Assembly: GCA_017514645.1 (NCBI GenBank)
Contig: JAFWJP010000299.1
Coordinates: 1-5,560, forward strand
DNA: 5,560 nucleotides
Reading direction: 5' to 3'
Source: Solobacterium sp.
GTDB lineage: Bacteria > Bacillota_I > Bacilli_A > Erysipelotrichales > Erysipelotrichaceae
This document shows, in pieces, positions 1 to 4,857 of this stretch. The position numbers and the translations under genes were made by a program. How positions within the stretch are numbered: the first letter of the stretch is position 1; each line of letters starts with the position of its first letter. Under the pieces are notes generated by a model. That model was not told where the DNA came from and ran no database searches. It saw nothing but the letters and a program-made list of their open reading frames with translations.

Positions 1-534
1 CTGCAGACAGATAAGAGAACAGCGTTTACAGTCAATTTGCTGTCGGTCGTTGTCAACATCGGCATGCTGGCTGCCGGTGTATTTATCGTTCCGTTTACCG
101 AACTGTTCCAAACACAGTCCCTGACACTGTATCTCCTGCAGCTGGGTGTTCTGATCGTGGGGTATATTGCCTATATCACCCTGCATGAACTGACGCATGG
201 CGCAGTCATGAAAGCGGTTGGTGCATCCAGTGTCATTTTCGGCTTTACAGGATTATATGCCTTTGCCGGCAGTAAAGAGGATTACTTCCGGAAGATTCCG
301 TTCCGCGTGATCTCTCTGGCACCGCTTGTTGTCTGGGGTATTGTATTTGCTGTACTGTGCTTCATCGTGCCGGTTTCCTGGTTCTGGGTGGTATGGTTCC
401 TGGAAGCGGCGAATTGTGCAGGCGCTGCGGGTGATGTGTATGTGACAGCCAAACTGTGGAAGATGCCGGATTCGATCCTGATCAGGGATACCGGAGTCGA
501 CATGACGATCTATAACAGAGAGCAGACGGTATAG
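1..534 (+). CDS. DUF3267 family membrane protein, putative zinc metalloprotease (5' end outside the window)
   Basis: The reading frame is open from the first base. The first candidate start inside the window (TTG at 37) has no ribosome site, so I infer that the gene begins upstream and about 178 C-terminal codons are seen. Seen: four hydrophobic stretches (roughly nt 34-100, 130-183, 309-371 and 376-425). The zincin motif HELTH is at nt 184-198, at the end of the second stretch. A glycine-aspartate pair (nt 430-435, in AGAAGDVY) lies after the fourth. The C-terminal tail contains a D-T-G-V-D-M-T-I-Y segment. Known of the family: DUF3267 proteins are predicted integral-membrane zinc peptidases, with HExxH supplying two zinc ligands and a later Asp a likely third. 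Inference: a membrane-embedded peptidase of unknown substrate. It is separated from the next gene by a terminator and a 151-bp gap. Family membership is fairly sure; activity is unproven. Confidence 0.85.
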   Translation: MQTDKRTAFTVNLLSVVVNIGMLAAGVFIVPFTELFQTQSLTLYLLQLGVLIVGYIAYITLHELTHGAVMKAVGASSVIFGFTGLYAFAGSKEDYFRKIPFRVISLAPLVVWGIVFAVLCFIVPVSWFWVVWFLEAANCAGAAGDVYVTAKLWKMPDSILIRDTGVDMTIYNREQTV

Positions 535-547
535 GCCGTCTGTTTTT
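522..547 (+). terminator. Rho-independent terminator after the DUF3267 gene
   Basis: CAGACGG (523-529) pairs perfectly with CCGTCTG (536-542), extended by a G-T pair, and is followed by five T (543-547). The six-base loop contains the TAG stop codon of the DUF3267 gene (532-534), so the hairpin starts within the coding region and the unit ends with almost no 3' UTR. Confidence 0.8.
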
Positions 548-562
548 ATGTGTTGCAGGTAA

Positions 563-571
563 TGCTATGAT
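563..571 (+). promoter_or_regulatory. Possible extended -10 promoter for the XRE operon
   Basis: TGC followed by TATGAT (566-571) fits an extended -10 element. No good -35 box is present at the expected distance; only the T-rich end of the preceding terminator lies there. A start of transcription near 578 would give a leader of about 105 nt before the ATG at 686. It is the best promoter candidate in the 151-bp gap between 535 and 685, but it is supported only by consensus resemblance. Confidence 0.4.
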
Positions 572-579
572 GATGACGG

Positions 580-592
580 GACATTGTATGTC
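580..592. repeat. Short inverted repeat GACAT-TGT-ATGTC, possible operator
   Basis: Two perfect 5-bp half-sites are separated by 3 bp. They fall where transcription would begin from the candidate extended -10 at 566-571. Dyads of this size are typical of XRE-family operators, so binding by the regulator encoded at 686 is a reasonable guess. It could also arise by chance, since each half-site is only 5 bp. Confidence 0.3.
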
Positions 593-603
593 TCATTGCT
601 TCA

Positions 604-634
604 AACAGGGCATTTGCTCACTTTGTGTCCTGTT
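604..634 (+). promoter_or_regulatory. Leader hairpin upstream of the XRE gene
   Basis: AACAGGGCAT (604-613) can pair with GTGTCCTGTT (625-634): ten consecutive pairs, two of them G-U, around an 11-nt loop. No T-tract follows, so it is not a standard terminator. It lies about 50 nt upstream of the ATG at 686 and would be in the transcript if the promoter near 566 is real. A role in mRNA stability or control is possible but unproven. It does not match a riboswitch class I recognise. Confidence 0.4.
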
Positions 635-685
635 CCGGAGCGGATTGCAGCAGTAAGGTGAAAGCAGGAAAGGAGGTCATTGCGT

Positions 686-1207
686 ATGGATATGATGAAG
701 ATCGGAGGATTTCTCCAGGAACTCCGCAGGGAGAAGGGACTCACGCAGGAACAGCTTGCGGAGATGACCGGTGTTGCCCGCCGGACGGTTTCCCGTTGGG
801 AGACCGGCAGCAACATGCCGGATCTGGATATTCTGATCGAACTTGCGGATTTCTATGACGTAGACCTCCGTGAGATCCTGAACGGAGAAAGGAAAAGTGA
901 GAGAATGAATGAAGATCTGAAAGAAACCGTACTGCAGGTTGCGGATTACAGTAATGAGGAACGGGCAAGACTGCTGCAGAGAATGCACTGGTTTTTCATC
1001 GCGACGCTGATCGGTGTCGCTGCTCCGCTGGCGATAACAGCGCTGAAACTGGAATCAGTACTGCCTTATGAGTTTATCAAAGGATTCGGCTCCGGAGCTG
1101 CAGTCGGCGTTATCATCCTCGGCATCATCTTTACAGGAAAACAAGCCGGCCGGATCAGAGATGCCAAAATGCGGTTGCTGAAGAAAGTTCGGGAGAGCAG
1201 AAAATGA
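686..1207 (+). CDS. XRE-family HTH regulator with two C-terminal membrane helices
   Basis: A 173-residue protein. I chose the ATG at 686 because AGGAGG at 671-676 sits 9 nt before it; the TTG at 680 in the same frame would be only 3 nt away. Seen: an N-terminal HTH_3/Cro-C1 domain at residues 5-66, with the characteristic LTQEQLAEMTGV, TVSRWETG and PDLDILIELADFYDV segments. A charged linker (67-100) follows, then two hydrophobic helices at about 101-120 and 131-150, and a very basic tail (RIRDAKMRLLKKVRESRK). Known of the family: such proteins bind short operator dyads, and membrane-tethered forms are common in Bacillota, though few have known signals. Inference: a membrane-held transcription factor, probably self-regulating. 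Its last 4 nt overlap the next gene, so the two are co-translated. DNA binding and membrane anchoring are well supported; target and signal are unknown. Confidence 0.88.
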   Translation: MDMMKIGGFLQELRREKGLTQEQLAEMTGVARRTVSRWETGSNMPDLDILIELADFYDVDLREILNGERKSERMNEDLKETVLQVADYSNEERARLLQRMHWFFIATLIGVAAPLAITALKLESVLPYEFIKGFGSGAAVGVIILGIIFTGKQAGRIRDAKMRLLKKVRESRK

Positions 1208-1377
1208 ATCTGCTGATCATGATGGGAATCCTGCTGGCGGGCAGTACGATCGCGTTTGACCGGCTGTTCGGACGGCTGTCTGAAGGAACTGCAATTGTTC
1301 TGTACGGGATCGCTGCAGTCATGATCATTGCCGGTATGATCATCAGCAGAAAAACATCCAAAACCGGTCAGAAATGA
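1204..1377 (+). CDS. Small two-helix membrane protein coupled to the XRE regulator
   Basis: A 57-residue protein whose ATG overlaps the TGA of the XRE gene (ATGA at 1204-1207). A GGGAG site at 1191-1195 sits 8 nt before the start, which supports translation. Seen: a hydrophobic N-terminal helix (residues 2-18, LLIMMGILLAGSTIAF), a short polar charged turn (DRLFGRLSEG, 19-28), a second helix (29-47) and a basic tail (SRKTSKTGQK). This predicts a hairpin in the membrane with little exposed mass. I recognise no named family. Position and overlap suggest that it works with the membrane-anchored regulator, for example as its sensor, partner or stabiliser; this is inference from context only. The terminator directly after it shows that the operon has just these two genes. 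Confidence 0.7.
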   Translation: MNLLIMMGILLAGSTIAFDRLFGRLSEGTAIVLYGIAAVMIIAGMIISRKTSKTGQK

Positions 1378-1394
1378 AATCTGTATTGAAGAGC

Positions 1395-1421
1395 AGAAAA
1401 GGCCGCAAGGTCTTTTCTTTT
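1395..1421 (+). terminator. Rho-independent terminator of the XRE/small membrane protein operon
   Basis: AGAAAAGGCC (1395-1404) pairs with GGTCTTTTCT (1409-1418) over ten pairs, one of them G-U. It closes a GCAA (GNRA) tetraloop and is followed by TTT. The 3' arm is itself T-rich, and the A-rich 5' arm could allow some function in the other direction. Confidence 0.75.
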
Positions 1422-1447
1422 GCTGCACAAGTATGATATGTTATACA
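1420..1447 (+). promoter_or_regulatory. Probable promoter of the AbrB-glycosyltransferase operon
   Basis: TTGCTG (1420-1425) as -35 and TATACA (1442-1447) as -10 are separated by 16 bp. A second possible -10, TATGAT at 1432-1437, overlaps the same region. The -35 overlaps the tail of the preceding terminator, a compact arrangement. Transcription would start about 20 nt before the AbrB start codon. Confidence 0.5.
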
Positions 1448-1454
1448 AAACATA
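1437..1454. promoter_or_regulatory. Palindrome over the -10 region, candidate operator of the AbrB-type regulator
   Basis: TATGTT (1437-1442) and AACATA (1449-1454) form perfect 6-bp half-sites around a 6-bp centre. The dyad covers the proposed -10 box (1442-1447), so a bound protein would block the promoter. GTAT/ATAC inversions in the flanking bases (1431-1434 and 1443-1446) add further symmetry. Small AbrB-like and MazE-like proteins commonly repress their own operons through such sites. The assignment to this protein is inference. Confidence 0.4.
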
Positions 1455-1472
1455 CCAAGGGAGGAAGTATTC

Positions 1473-1694
1473 ATGAAAGCACCGGAAGGGAAATACGCAT
1501 GGACCGCGACGGTCGGAGAGAAGGGACAGATCGTGATTCCGAAGCAGGCAAGGGAACTGTTCGGAATCAAACCGGGGGATACACTGATGCTGCTGGGAGA
1601 TATAGAGAAGGGAATTGCAATCCCGAACCGGGGTGCGTTTTCCGGGCTGTTTGCATCAGTGTTTGAGGAAAGAAACACAGGTGATCCGAAATGA
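1473..1694 (+). CDS. AbrB/MazE/SpoVT-family DNA-binding protein
   Basis: A 73-residue protein. GGGAGG at 1459-1464, 8 nt before the ATG at 1473, fixes the start; a longer alternative frame over the same bases lacks family features. Seen: a SpoVT-AbrB swapped-hairpin domain at about residues 9-51, with the hallmark run KGQIVIPKQARELFGIKPGD followed by a hydrophobic strand (TLMLLG). A short C-terminal segment (52-73) contains FSGLFASVFEERN. Known of the family: these proteins dimerise through the N-terminal fold and bind AT-rich or palindromic promoter DNA, as transition-state regulators or as antitoxins. There is no toxin next to it; its partner is a glycosyltransferase gene that it overlaps by 4 nt (ATGA at 1691-1694). 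Inference: an autorepressor controlling the glycosyltransferase, perhaps through the palindrome at 1437-1454. Family assignment is confident; the target is not. Confidence 0.9.
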   Translation: MKAPEGKYAWTATVGEKGQIVIPKQARELFGIKPGDTLMLLGDIEKGIAIPNRGAFSGLFASVFEERNTGDPK

Positions 1695-2857
1695 AGATCG
1701 CCTGGTTCTGTATCCCGGCATACGGCCATACAAATCCGACGCTCGCAGTTGTCAAGGCTCTGACAGAGAACGGTCATCAGGTCTTCTACTTTTCCTTTGA
1801 ACAGTTCCGGGAAAAGATCGAACAGGCCGGCGCTGTATTCATCGGCTGTGATGGGTATGATTTCGAGATGGAAGACAAGGAGAACGCGGACAGGGTCGGC
1901 AAGGATAAAGTGTTTGCGACAGAGCTGCTCGTGTCGTCTACACTGGCGCTGGATGAAATGACAACGGAGAAGATCAGGGAGATCGGGCCGGATCTGATCG
2001 TTTCGGATTCCGTAGCCTTCTGGGGAAAACTCGTCGCTATGAAACACGGGATTCCCTATGTTTCCTCAACAACGACATTTGCGTTCAACAAGCATTCGTC
2101 CCGGTATATGAAGGAGACACCGTGGGATATCGCCAGGATGCTGGCGGCCATGCCCCGCATCAATAAGCAGATTCAGCGTCTGCGGGACAAGGGCTATCCG
2201 GTCAAAGGTATTCTCGACATTGTTCAGAATGACAATGCAACGAATACCATCGTATATACGTCGCGGTTCTTCCAGCCGTGTTCCGAAACGTTTTCCGATC
2301 GGTATCATTTTATCGGTCCTTTGATGCGGCCGATCGCCTCGCCGCTTACGAAAACTGCCGGAAAGACTGTCTATGTATCCATGGGGACCGTCAATCAGAA
2401 CCGCGGGTTCTATCACAATTGTATTCAGGCACTGGGAAATACGGATTGGCAGGTCATTGTTTCCATGGGATCGAATCCGGAACAGTTTCCTGATCTCCCG
2501 GAAAACATTCAGGTATACAGATTCGTGGATCAGATGGCAGTACTGGCCATCAGTGATGTCTTTGTTACCCACTGCGGTATGAATTCCGTATCAGAAGGTC
2601 TGTATGACCGTGTACCTCTGGTGCTGTTTCCGCAGACACCGGAACAGAATGCAGTTGCACGGAGAGTGGAAGAACTAAAAGCCGGAGTCCGGCTGAAGTC
2701 GGTTTCGGAAGCGGATATCCTGGATGCTGTGAACAAGGTTCTGGATGATCCGTCCTATCGGGAAAACGCTTCCCGGATCTCCGACAGTTTCCGGTCCTGC
2801 GGCGGTGCTGAAGAAGCAGTTCACTTTCTGGAAGAGATTGCAGAATCTGCAAAATGA
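1691..2857 (+). CDS. GT1-family glycosyltransferase, macrolide (MGT)-like
   Basis: A 388-residue protein of normal length for bacterial GT-B enzymes of the UGT/MGT group, predicted cytoplasmic. Seen: the N-terminal acceptor domain begins MKIAWFCIPAYGHTNP, with His13 in the position of the catalytic base. Asp106 (in VSDSVAFWGK) is a candidate partner of the His. The C-terminal nucleotide-sugar domain starts near residue 222 with KTVYVSMGTVNQN. It carries the donor-binding signature at 292-319: VTHCGMNSVSEGL, then PLVLFPQTPEQ. The second Gly of the usual HGG is also Gly here, but the first is Cys (HCG). Known of the family: transfer of a sugar from UDP-glucose or a similar donor to a hydroxyl of macrolides, other natural products or lipids. 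Inference: modification, export-priming or detoxification of a hydrophobic compound; neither donor nor acceptor can be read from sequence. It is translated together with the AbrB regulator. Confidence 0.88.
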   Translation: MKIAWFCIPAYGHTNPTLAVVKALTENGHQVFYFSFEQFREKIEQAGAVFIGCDGYDFEMEDKENADRVGKDKVFATELLVSSTLALDEMTTEKIREIGPDLIVSDSVAFWGKLVAMKHGIPYVSSTTTFAFNKHSSRYMKETPWDIARMLAAMPRINKQIQRLRDKGYPVKGILDIVQNDNATNTIVYTSRFFQPCSETFSDRYHFIGPLMRPIASPLTKTAGKTVYVSMGTVNQNRGFYHNCIQALGNTDWQVIVSMGSNPEQFPDLPENIQVYRFVDQMAVLAISDVFVTHCGMNSVSEGLYDRVPLVLFPQTPEQNAVARRVEELKAGVRLKSVSEADILDAVNKVLDDPSYRENASRISDSFRSCGGAEEAVHFLEEIAESAK

Positions 2858-2870
2858 TTCCGGATTCATT
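2853..2870 (+). terminator. Possible weak terminator after the glycosyltransferase gene
   Basis: AATGA (2853-2857, including the stop codon) pairs with TCATT (2866-2870). They flank a self-complementary TCCGGA core with one T-T mismatch on the way, and CTCTTTT follows. The stem is short and the T-run is interrupted, so termination would be incomplete at best. It is the only hairpin in the gap before sdaAB. Confidence 0.35.
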
Positions 2871-2893
2871 CTCTTTTCGCTGCTGTGCAGGTA

Positions 2894-2899
2894 TATAAT
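2894..2899 (+). promoter_or_regulatory. Candidate -10 box of the sdaAB-sdaAA promoter
   Basis: A perfect TATAAT lies 35 nt before the sdaAB start codon in the only gap between the glycosyltransferase and the serine dehydratase genes. The -35 position (about 2871-2876, CTCTTT) is poor, which may mean that an activator is needed or that the promoter is modest. Confidence 0.5.
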
Positions 2900-2934
2900 G
2901 AACATAGAGTTATTGATCATTTGGAGGAATTATT

Positions 2935-3609
2935 ATGAATGTCAGTTTGCTTGACGTAGTGGGACCGGTTATGATCGGCCCGTCTTCGTCACATACCGCA
3001 GGTGCTGCGAAGCTGGCGAAGACTGCAAGGCTGATCTACAACAAACCGTTCAATCGTGTAGAATTCGGTCTCGGCGGCTCTTTTGCGAAAACATACCGCG
3101 GTCACTTTACCGACTACGCGCTGGTTGCCGGTGCGATGGGCATGAGCGAGGATGATGAAAACCTGTCCCGGAGTTTTGATGTTGCGAAGGAACAGGGAAT
3201 CACCTTCCGTTTCTATCCGCGGGATATCCAGTCCGAGTATGAAAATACGGCCAGAATTACGTTCTACAATGATGAGGAGCATACAGCTTTCTATGTAGAA
3301 GGTGCATCTCTGGGCGGAGGACGGATCCTTGTCACAAGCATCAACGGCCTGGCCTGTGAAGTCAATGCAACGAGTCCTACGATCATTGTTCAGCAGCATG
3401 ATGTTGCCGGTGTTGTCAGCGAAGTATCCACGATCCTGGCAGAAAACGGAATCAATATCGGTATCATGAAGGTCGGCAGGGATACCCGCGGCGGTACTGC
3501 CTACTGCATCATTGAATGCGATGAATTCATCGATCCGGCGATCATGAAGAAACTCAGAGCGGCAAAAAATGTTCTGAGTGCGACGGTTGTCAATATCAAG
3601 GCGGAATAG
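2935..3609 (+). CDS. sdaAB: L-serine dehydratase, iron-sulfur-dependent, beta subunit
   Basis: A 224-residue protein of the length usual for the separate beta subunit. GGAGG at 2923-2927, 7 nt before the ATG, fixes the start. Seen: the N-terminal serine dehydratase beta domain with the signature VVGPVMIGPSSSHTAGA (residues 8-24) and FGLGGSFAKTYRGHFTD (44-60). A C-terminal ACT domain (about 149-224) begins IIVQQHDVAGVVSEVSTILAENGINI. Known of the family: with the alpha subunit it forms the [4Fe-4S] enzyme that turns L-serine into pyruvate and ammonia in the cytoplasm. Unlike the PLP-dependent dehydratases it needs an oxygen-sensitive cluster. The SSSHTAG loop contributes to the active site, and the ACT domain is a likely regulatory or serine-sensing module. 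It is co-transcribed with the alpha subunit gene 9 nt downstream. The assignment is secure. Confidence 0.95.
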   Translation: MNVSLLDVVGPVMIGPSSSHTAGAAKLAKTARLIYNKPFNRVEFGLGGSFAKTYRGHFTDYALVAGAMGMSEDDENLSRSFDVAKEQGITFRFYPRDIQSEYENTARITFYNDEEHTAFYVEGASLGGGRILVTSINGLACEVNATSPTIIVQQHDVAGVVSEVSTILAENGINIGIMKVGRDTRGGTAYCIIECDEFIDPAIMKKLRAAKNVLSATVVNIKAE

Positions 3610-3618
3610 GAGAAGAAT

Positions 3619-4485
3619 ATGTACAAAAATGCAGAAGACCTGCTCAAGATGGCAAAGGAGCAGGGAAAGAGAGTATGGGAAGTTGCCGTGGATGAAGAGA
3701 TCAAGCTGACCGGTACGACCCGTGAAAAGCTGATGGCGCACTTCTCCGATCGTCTGGATATCATGTTCAATTCTGCGCGTAAGGCATTGATGCAGAAACA
3801 GACAACAAAGGGAAGTCTGATCGATGGTGTATCCATGACACAGTATGTGTATTCCAAAGGGGATACGATCAGCGGAAACTATATCAACTACGTCATGAGC
3901 CTTGCGTATTCCTGCAGTGAAGTCAATGCGTCCATGGGCAAGATCTGCGCCAGCCCGACGGCAGGCAGCTGCGGTATTGTTCCGGCGGTTCTGCTGGGTG
4001 TCATGGAGAACAAGAACGTGTCTCGTGAGAAAGTGCTGGAAGGTCTGATTACGGCCAGTGCCGTCGGCGGGATCTACACGGCCAATGCGACGGTTGCCGG
4101 TGCGGACGGCGGATGTCAGGCAGAGTGCGGTGTTGCGTCGAGCATGGCTGCAGCAGCAGCGGCATATATGATGGGTGCAGATGATGACAGGTGCTTTGAT
4201 GCGGCTGGTTTTGCCATGATCAATGTCATGGGTCTGGTCTGTGATCCGGTTGCCGGTCTGGTTGCCCTTCCCTGTGCGCAGAGAAACGCCAGTGGTGCGG
4301 TCAACGCTCTGATCAGTGCGGATATGGCTCTGGCCGGCCAGATCGCGCATATTCCGTTTGATCAGGTTGTTGAGAGCATGGCCAAGGTCGGAAAGATGCT
4401 GCCGCCGCAGCTGCGTGAAACAGCGCAGGGCGGTATTGCGACAACTCCTGCCGGACTTGCCATTTACAAAGAGATCTTCGGATGA
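3619..4485 (+). CDS. sdaAA: L-serine dehydratase, iron-sulfur-dependent, alpha subunit
   Basis: A 288-residue protein of usual length for the separate alpha subunit. The ribosome site AGGAG (3608-3612) overlaps the TAG of sdaAB and sits 6 nt before the ATG, so translation is probably coupled. Seen: the substrate-loop motif KICASPTAGSCGIVPAVLLG (108-127), a glycine/alanine-rich helix region (171-187), and GLVCDPVAGLVALPCAQRNA (205-224). Cys166, Cys208 and Cys219 are spaced 42 and 11 residues apart. This is the spacing I recall for the three cluster ligands described in the Legionella enzyme, so they are the likely [4Fe-4S] ligands. The last Cys is at 219, so there is no Cys near the C-terminus of this subunit. 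Role: the catalytic cluster-bearing half of serine deamination, feeding serine carbon into pyruvate in the cytoplasm. A strong terminator ends the operon. Confidence 0.95.
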   Translation: MYKNAEDLLKMAKEQGKRVWEVAVDEEIKLTGTTREKLMAHFSDRLDIMFNSARKALMQKQTTKGSLIDGVSMTQYVYSKGDTISGNYINYVMSLAYSCSEVNASMGKICASPTAGSCGIVPAVLLGVMENKNVSREKVLEGLITASAVGGIYTANATVAGADGGCQAECGVASSMAAAAAAYMMGADDDRCFDAAGFAMINVMGLVCDPVAGLVALPCAQRNASGAVNALISADMALAGQIAHIPFDQVVESMAKVGKMLPPQLRETAQGGIATTPAGLAIYKEIFG

Positions 4486-4490
4486 TCCAG

Positions 4491-4517
4491 GATGCCCCGG
4501 GAGGGGCATCTTTTTTT
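4491..4517 (+). terminator. Strong Rho-independent terminator after sdaAA
   Basis: GATGCCCC (4491-4498) pairs perfectly with GGGGCATC (4503-4510) around a GGGA (GNRA) tetraloop and is followed directly by seven T (4511-4517). It lies 5 nt after the sdaAA stop codon. Confidence 0.95.
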
Positions 4518-4526
4518 CTGAAACAG

Positions 4527-4532
4527 TATAAT
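4527..4532 (+). promoter_or_regulatory. Candidate -10 box for the DUF4298-GH43 unit
   Basis: A perfect TATAAT lies 20 nt before the DUF4298 start codon. The expected -35 region falls inside the right arm of the preceding terminator and does not resemble TTGACA. The promoter call therefore rests on the -10 and on the need for one after a strong terminator. Confidence 0.45.
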
Positions 4533-4552
4533 ATAGGGACAGGAGGCTGTAT

Positions 4553-4855
4553 ATGAACAGAATCGAAAGAATACAGGTCATGGAAGAGAACCTTGATCGT
4601 TGTACTGCAGCACTGAAGGAGATGGAAAAGGCTCTGGATGTGTTTGAGGAGTCCCGCAGGGACTACCGCAGGCTTGTGGACTATTATGGAAGCACACAGT
4701 GGATGCGGGATTTTGAGGCGGACGAAGCCGGGAAGCTGCCGGCGGATCTGAAGCGCGGTGTGTTGTCGGAAGATGCAGTCTGTGATCTCATTACCGATCA
4801 CCACGAACTCATCGTGCGCATGATGAAGCTTCTGACGAATGAGATCGACGGATAA
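4553..4855 (+). CDS. DUF4298 domain-containing protein
   Basis: A 100-residue soluble protein. AGGAGG at 4541-4546, 6 nt before the ATG, fixes the start. Seen: a charged helical first half (residues 1-42) with heptad-like hydrophobic spacing, likely a short coiled coil. Then come the conserved DUF4298 landmarks: LVDYYGSTQWMRDFEADE (41-58), AGKLPADLKRGVLSED (59-74), and a final helix with HHELIVRMMKLL (83-94). Known of the family: DUF4298 proteins are small, widespread in Bacillota and without an established function. It has no signal peptide or membrane segment. It is followed after only 2 nt by the GH43 gene, so they are probably transcribed together, but the shared transcript does not by itself show a carbohydrate role. 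Confidence 0.88.
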   Translation: MNRIERIQVMEENLDRCTAALKEMEKALDVFEESRRDYRRLVDYYGSTQWMRDFEADEAGKLPADLKRGVLSEDAVCDLITDHHELIVRMMKLLTNEIDG

Positions 4856-4857
4856 TA

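Noticed and set aside
37..534. TTG at 37 as the true start of the DUF3267 gene
   Set aside because: No ribosome site precedes it, and the frame is open back to base 1 with residues typical of the region before the first helix. The gene more likely starts upstream of the window.
625..858. A 77-codon + strand frame across the XRE gene start
   Set aside because: It is an out-of-frame reading of the XRE coding region, with a Cys/Gly-rich product and no proper ribosome site.
1343..2047. A 234-codon open frame on the - strand opposite the AbrB gene and the start of the glycosyltransferase gene
   Set aside because: No family resemblance, low-complexity Ser/Phe/Cys composition, and complete overlap with well-supported + strand genes.
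1473..2857. AbrB-type protein as antitoxin of a toxin-antitoxin pair
   Set aside because: The coupled downstream gene is a full-length GT1 glycosyltransferase of 388 residues, not a PemK/MazF, PIN or other known toxin fold.
2989..4581. A 530-codon open frame on the - strand opposite sdaAB and sdaAA
   Set aside because: It lies fully across two confidently identified + strand genes and crosses their strong terminator. Its translation is rich in Arg, His and Cys with no recognisable domain, and it shows no ribosome site. It is a reading-frame shadow of the codon bias in sdaAB-sdaAA.
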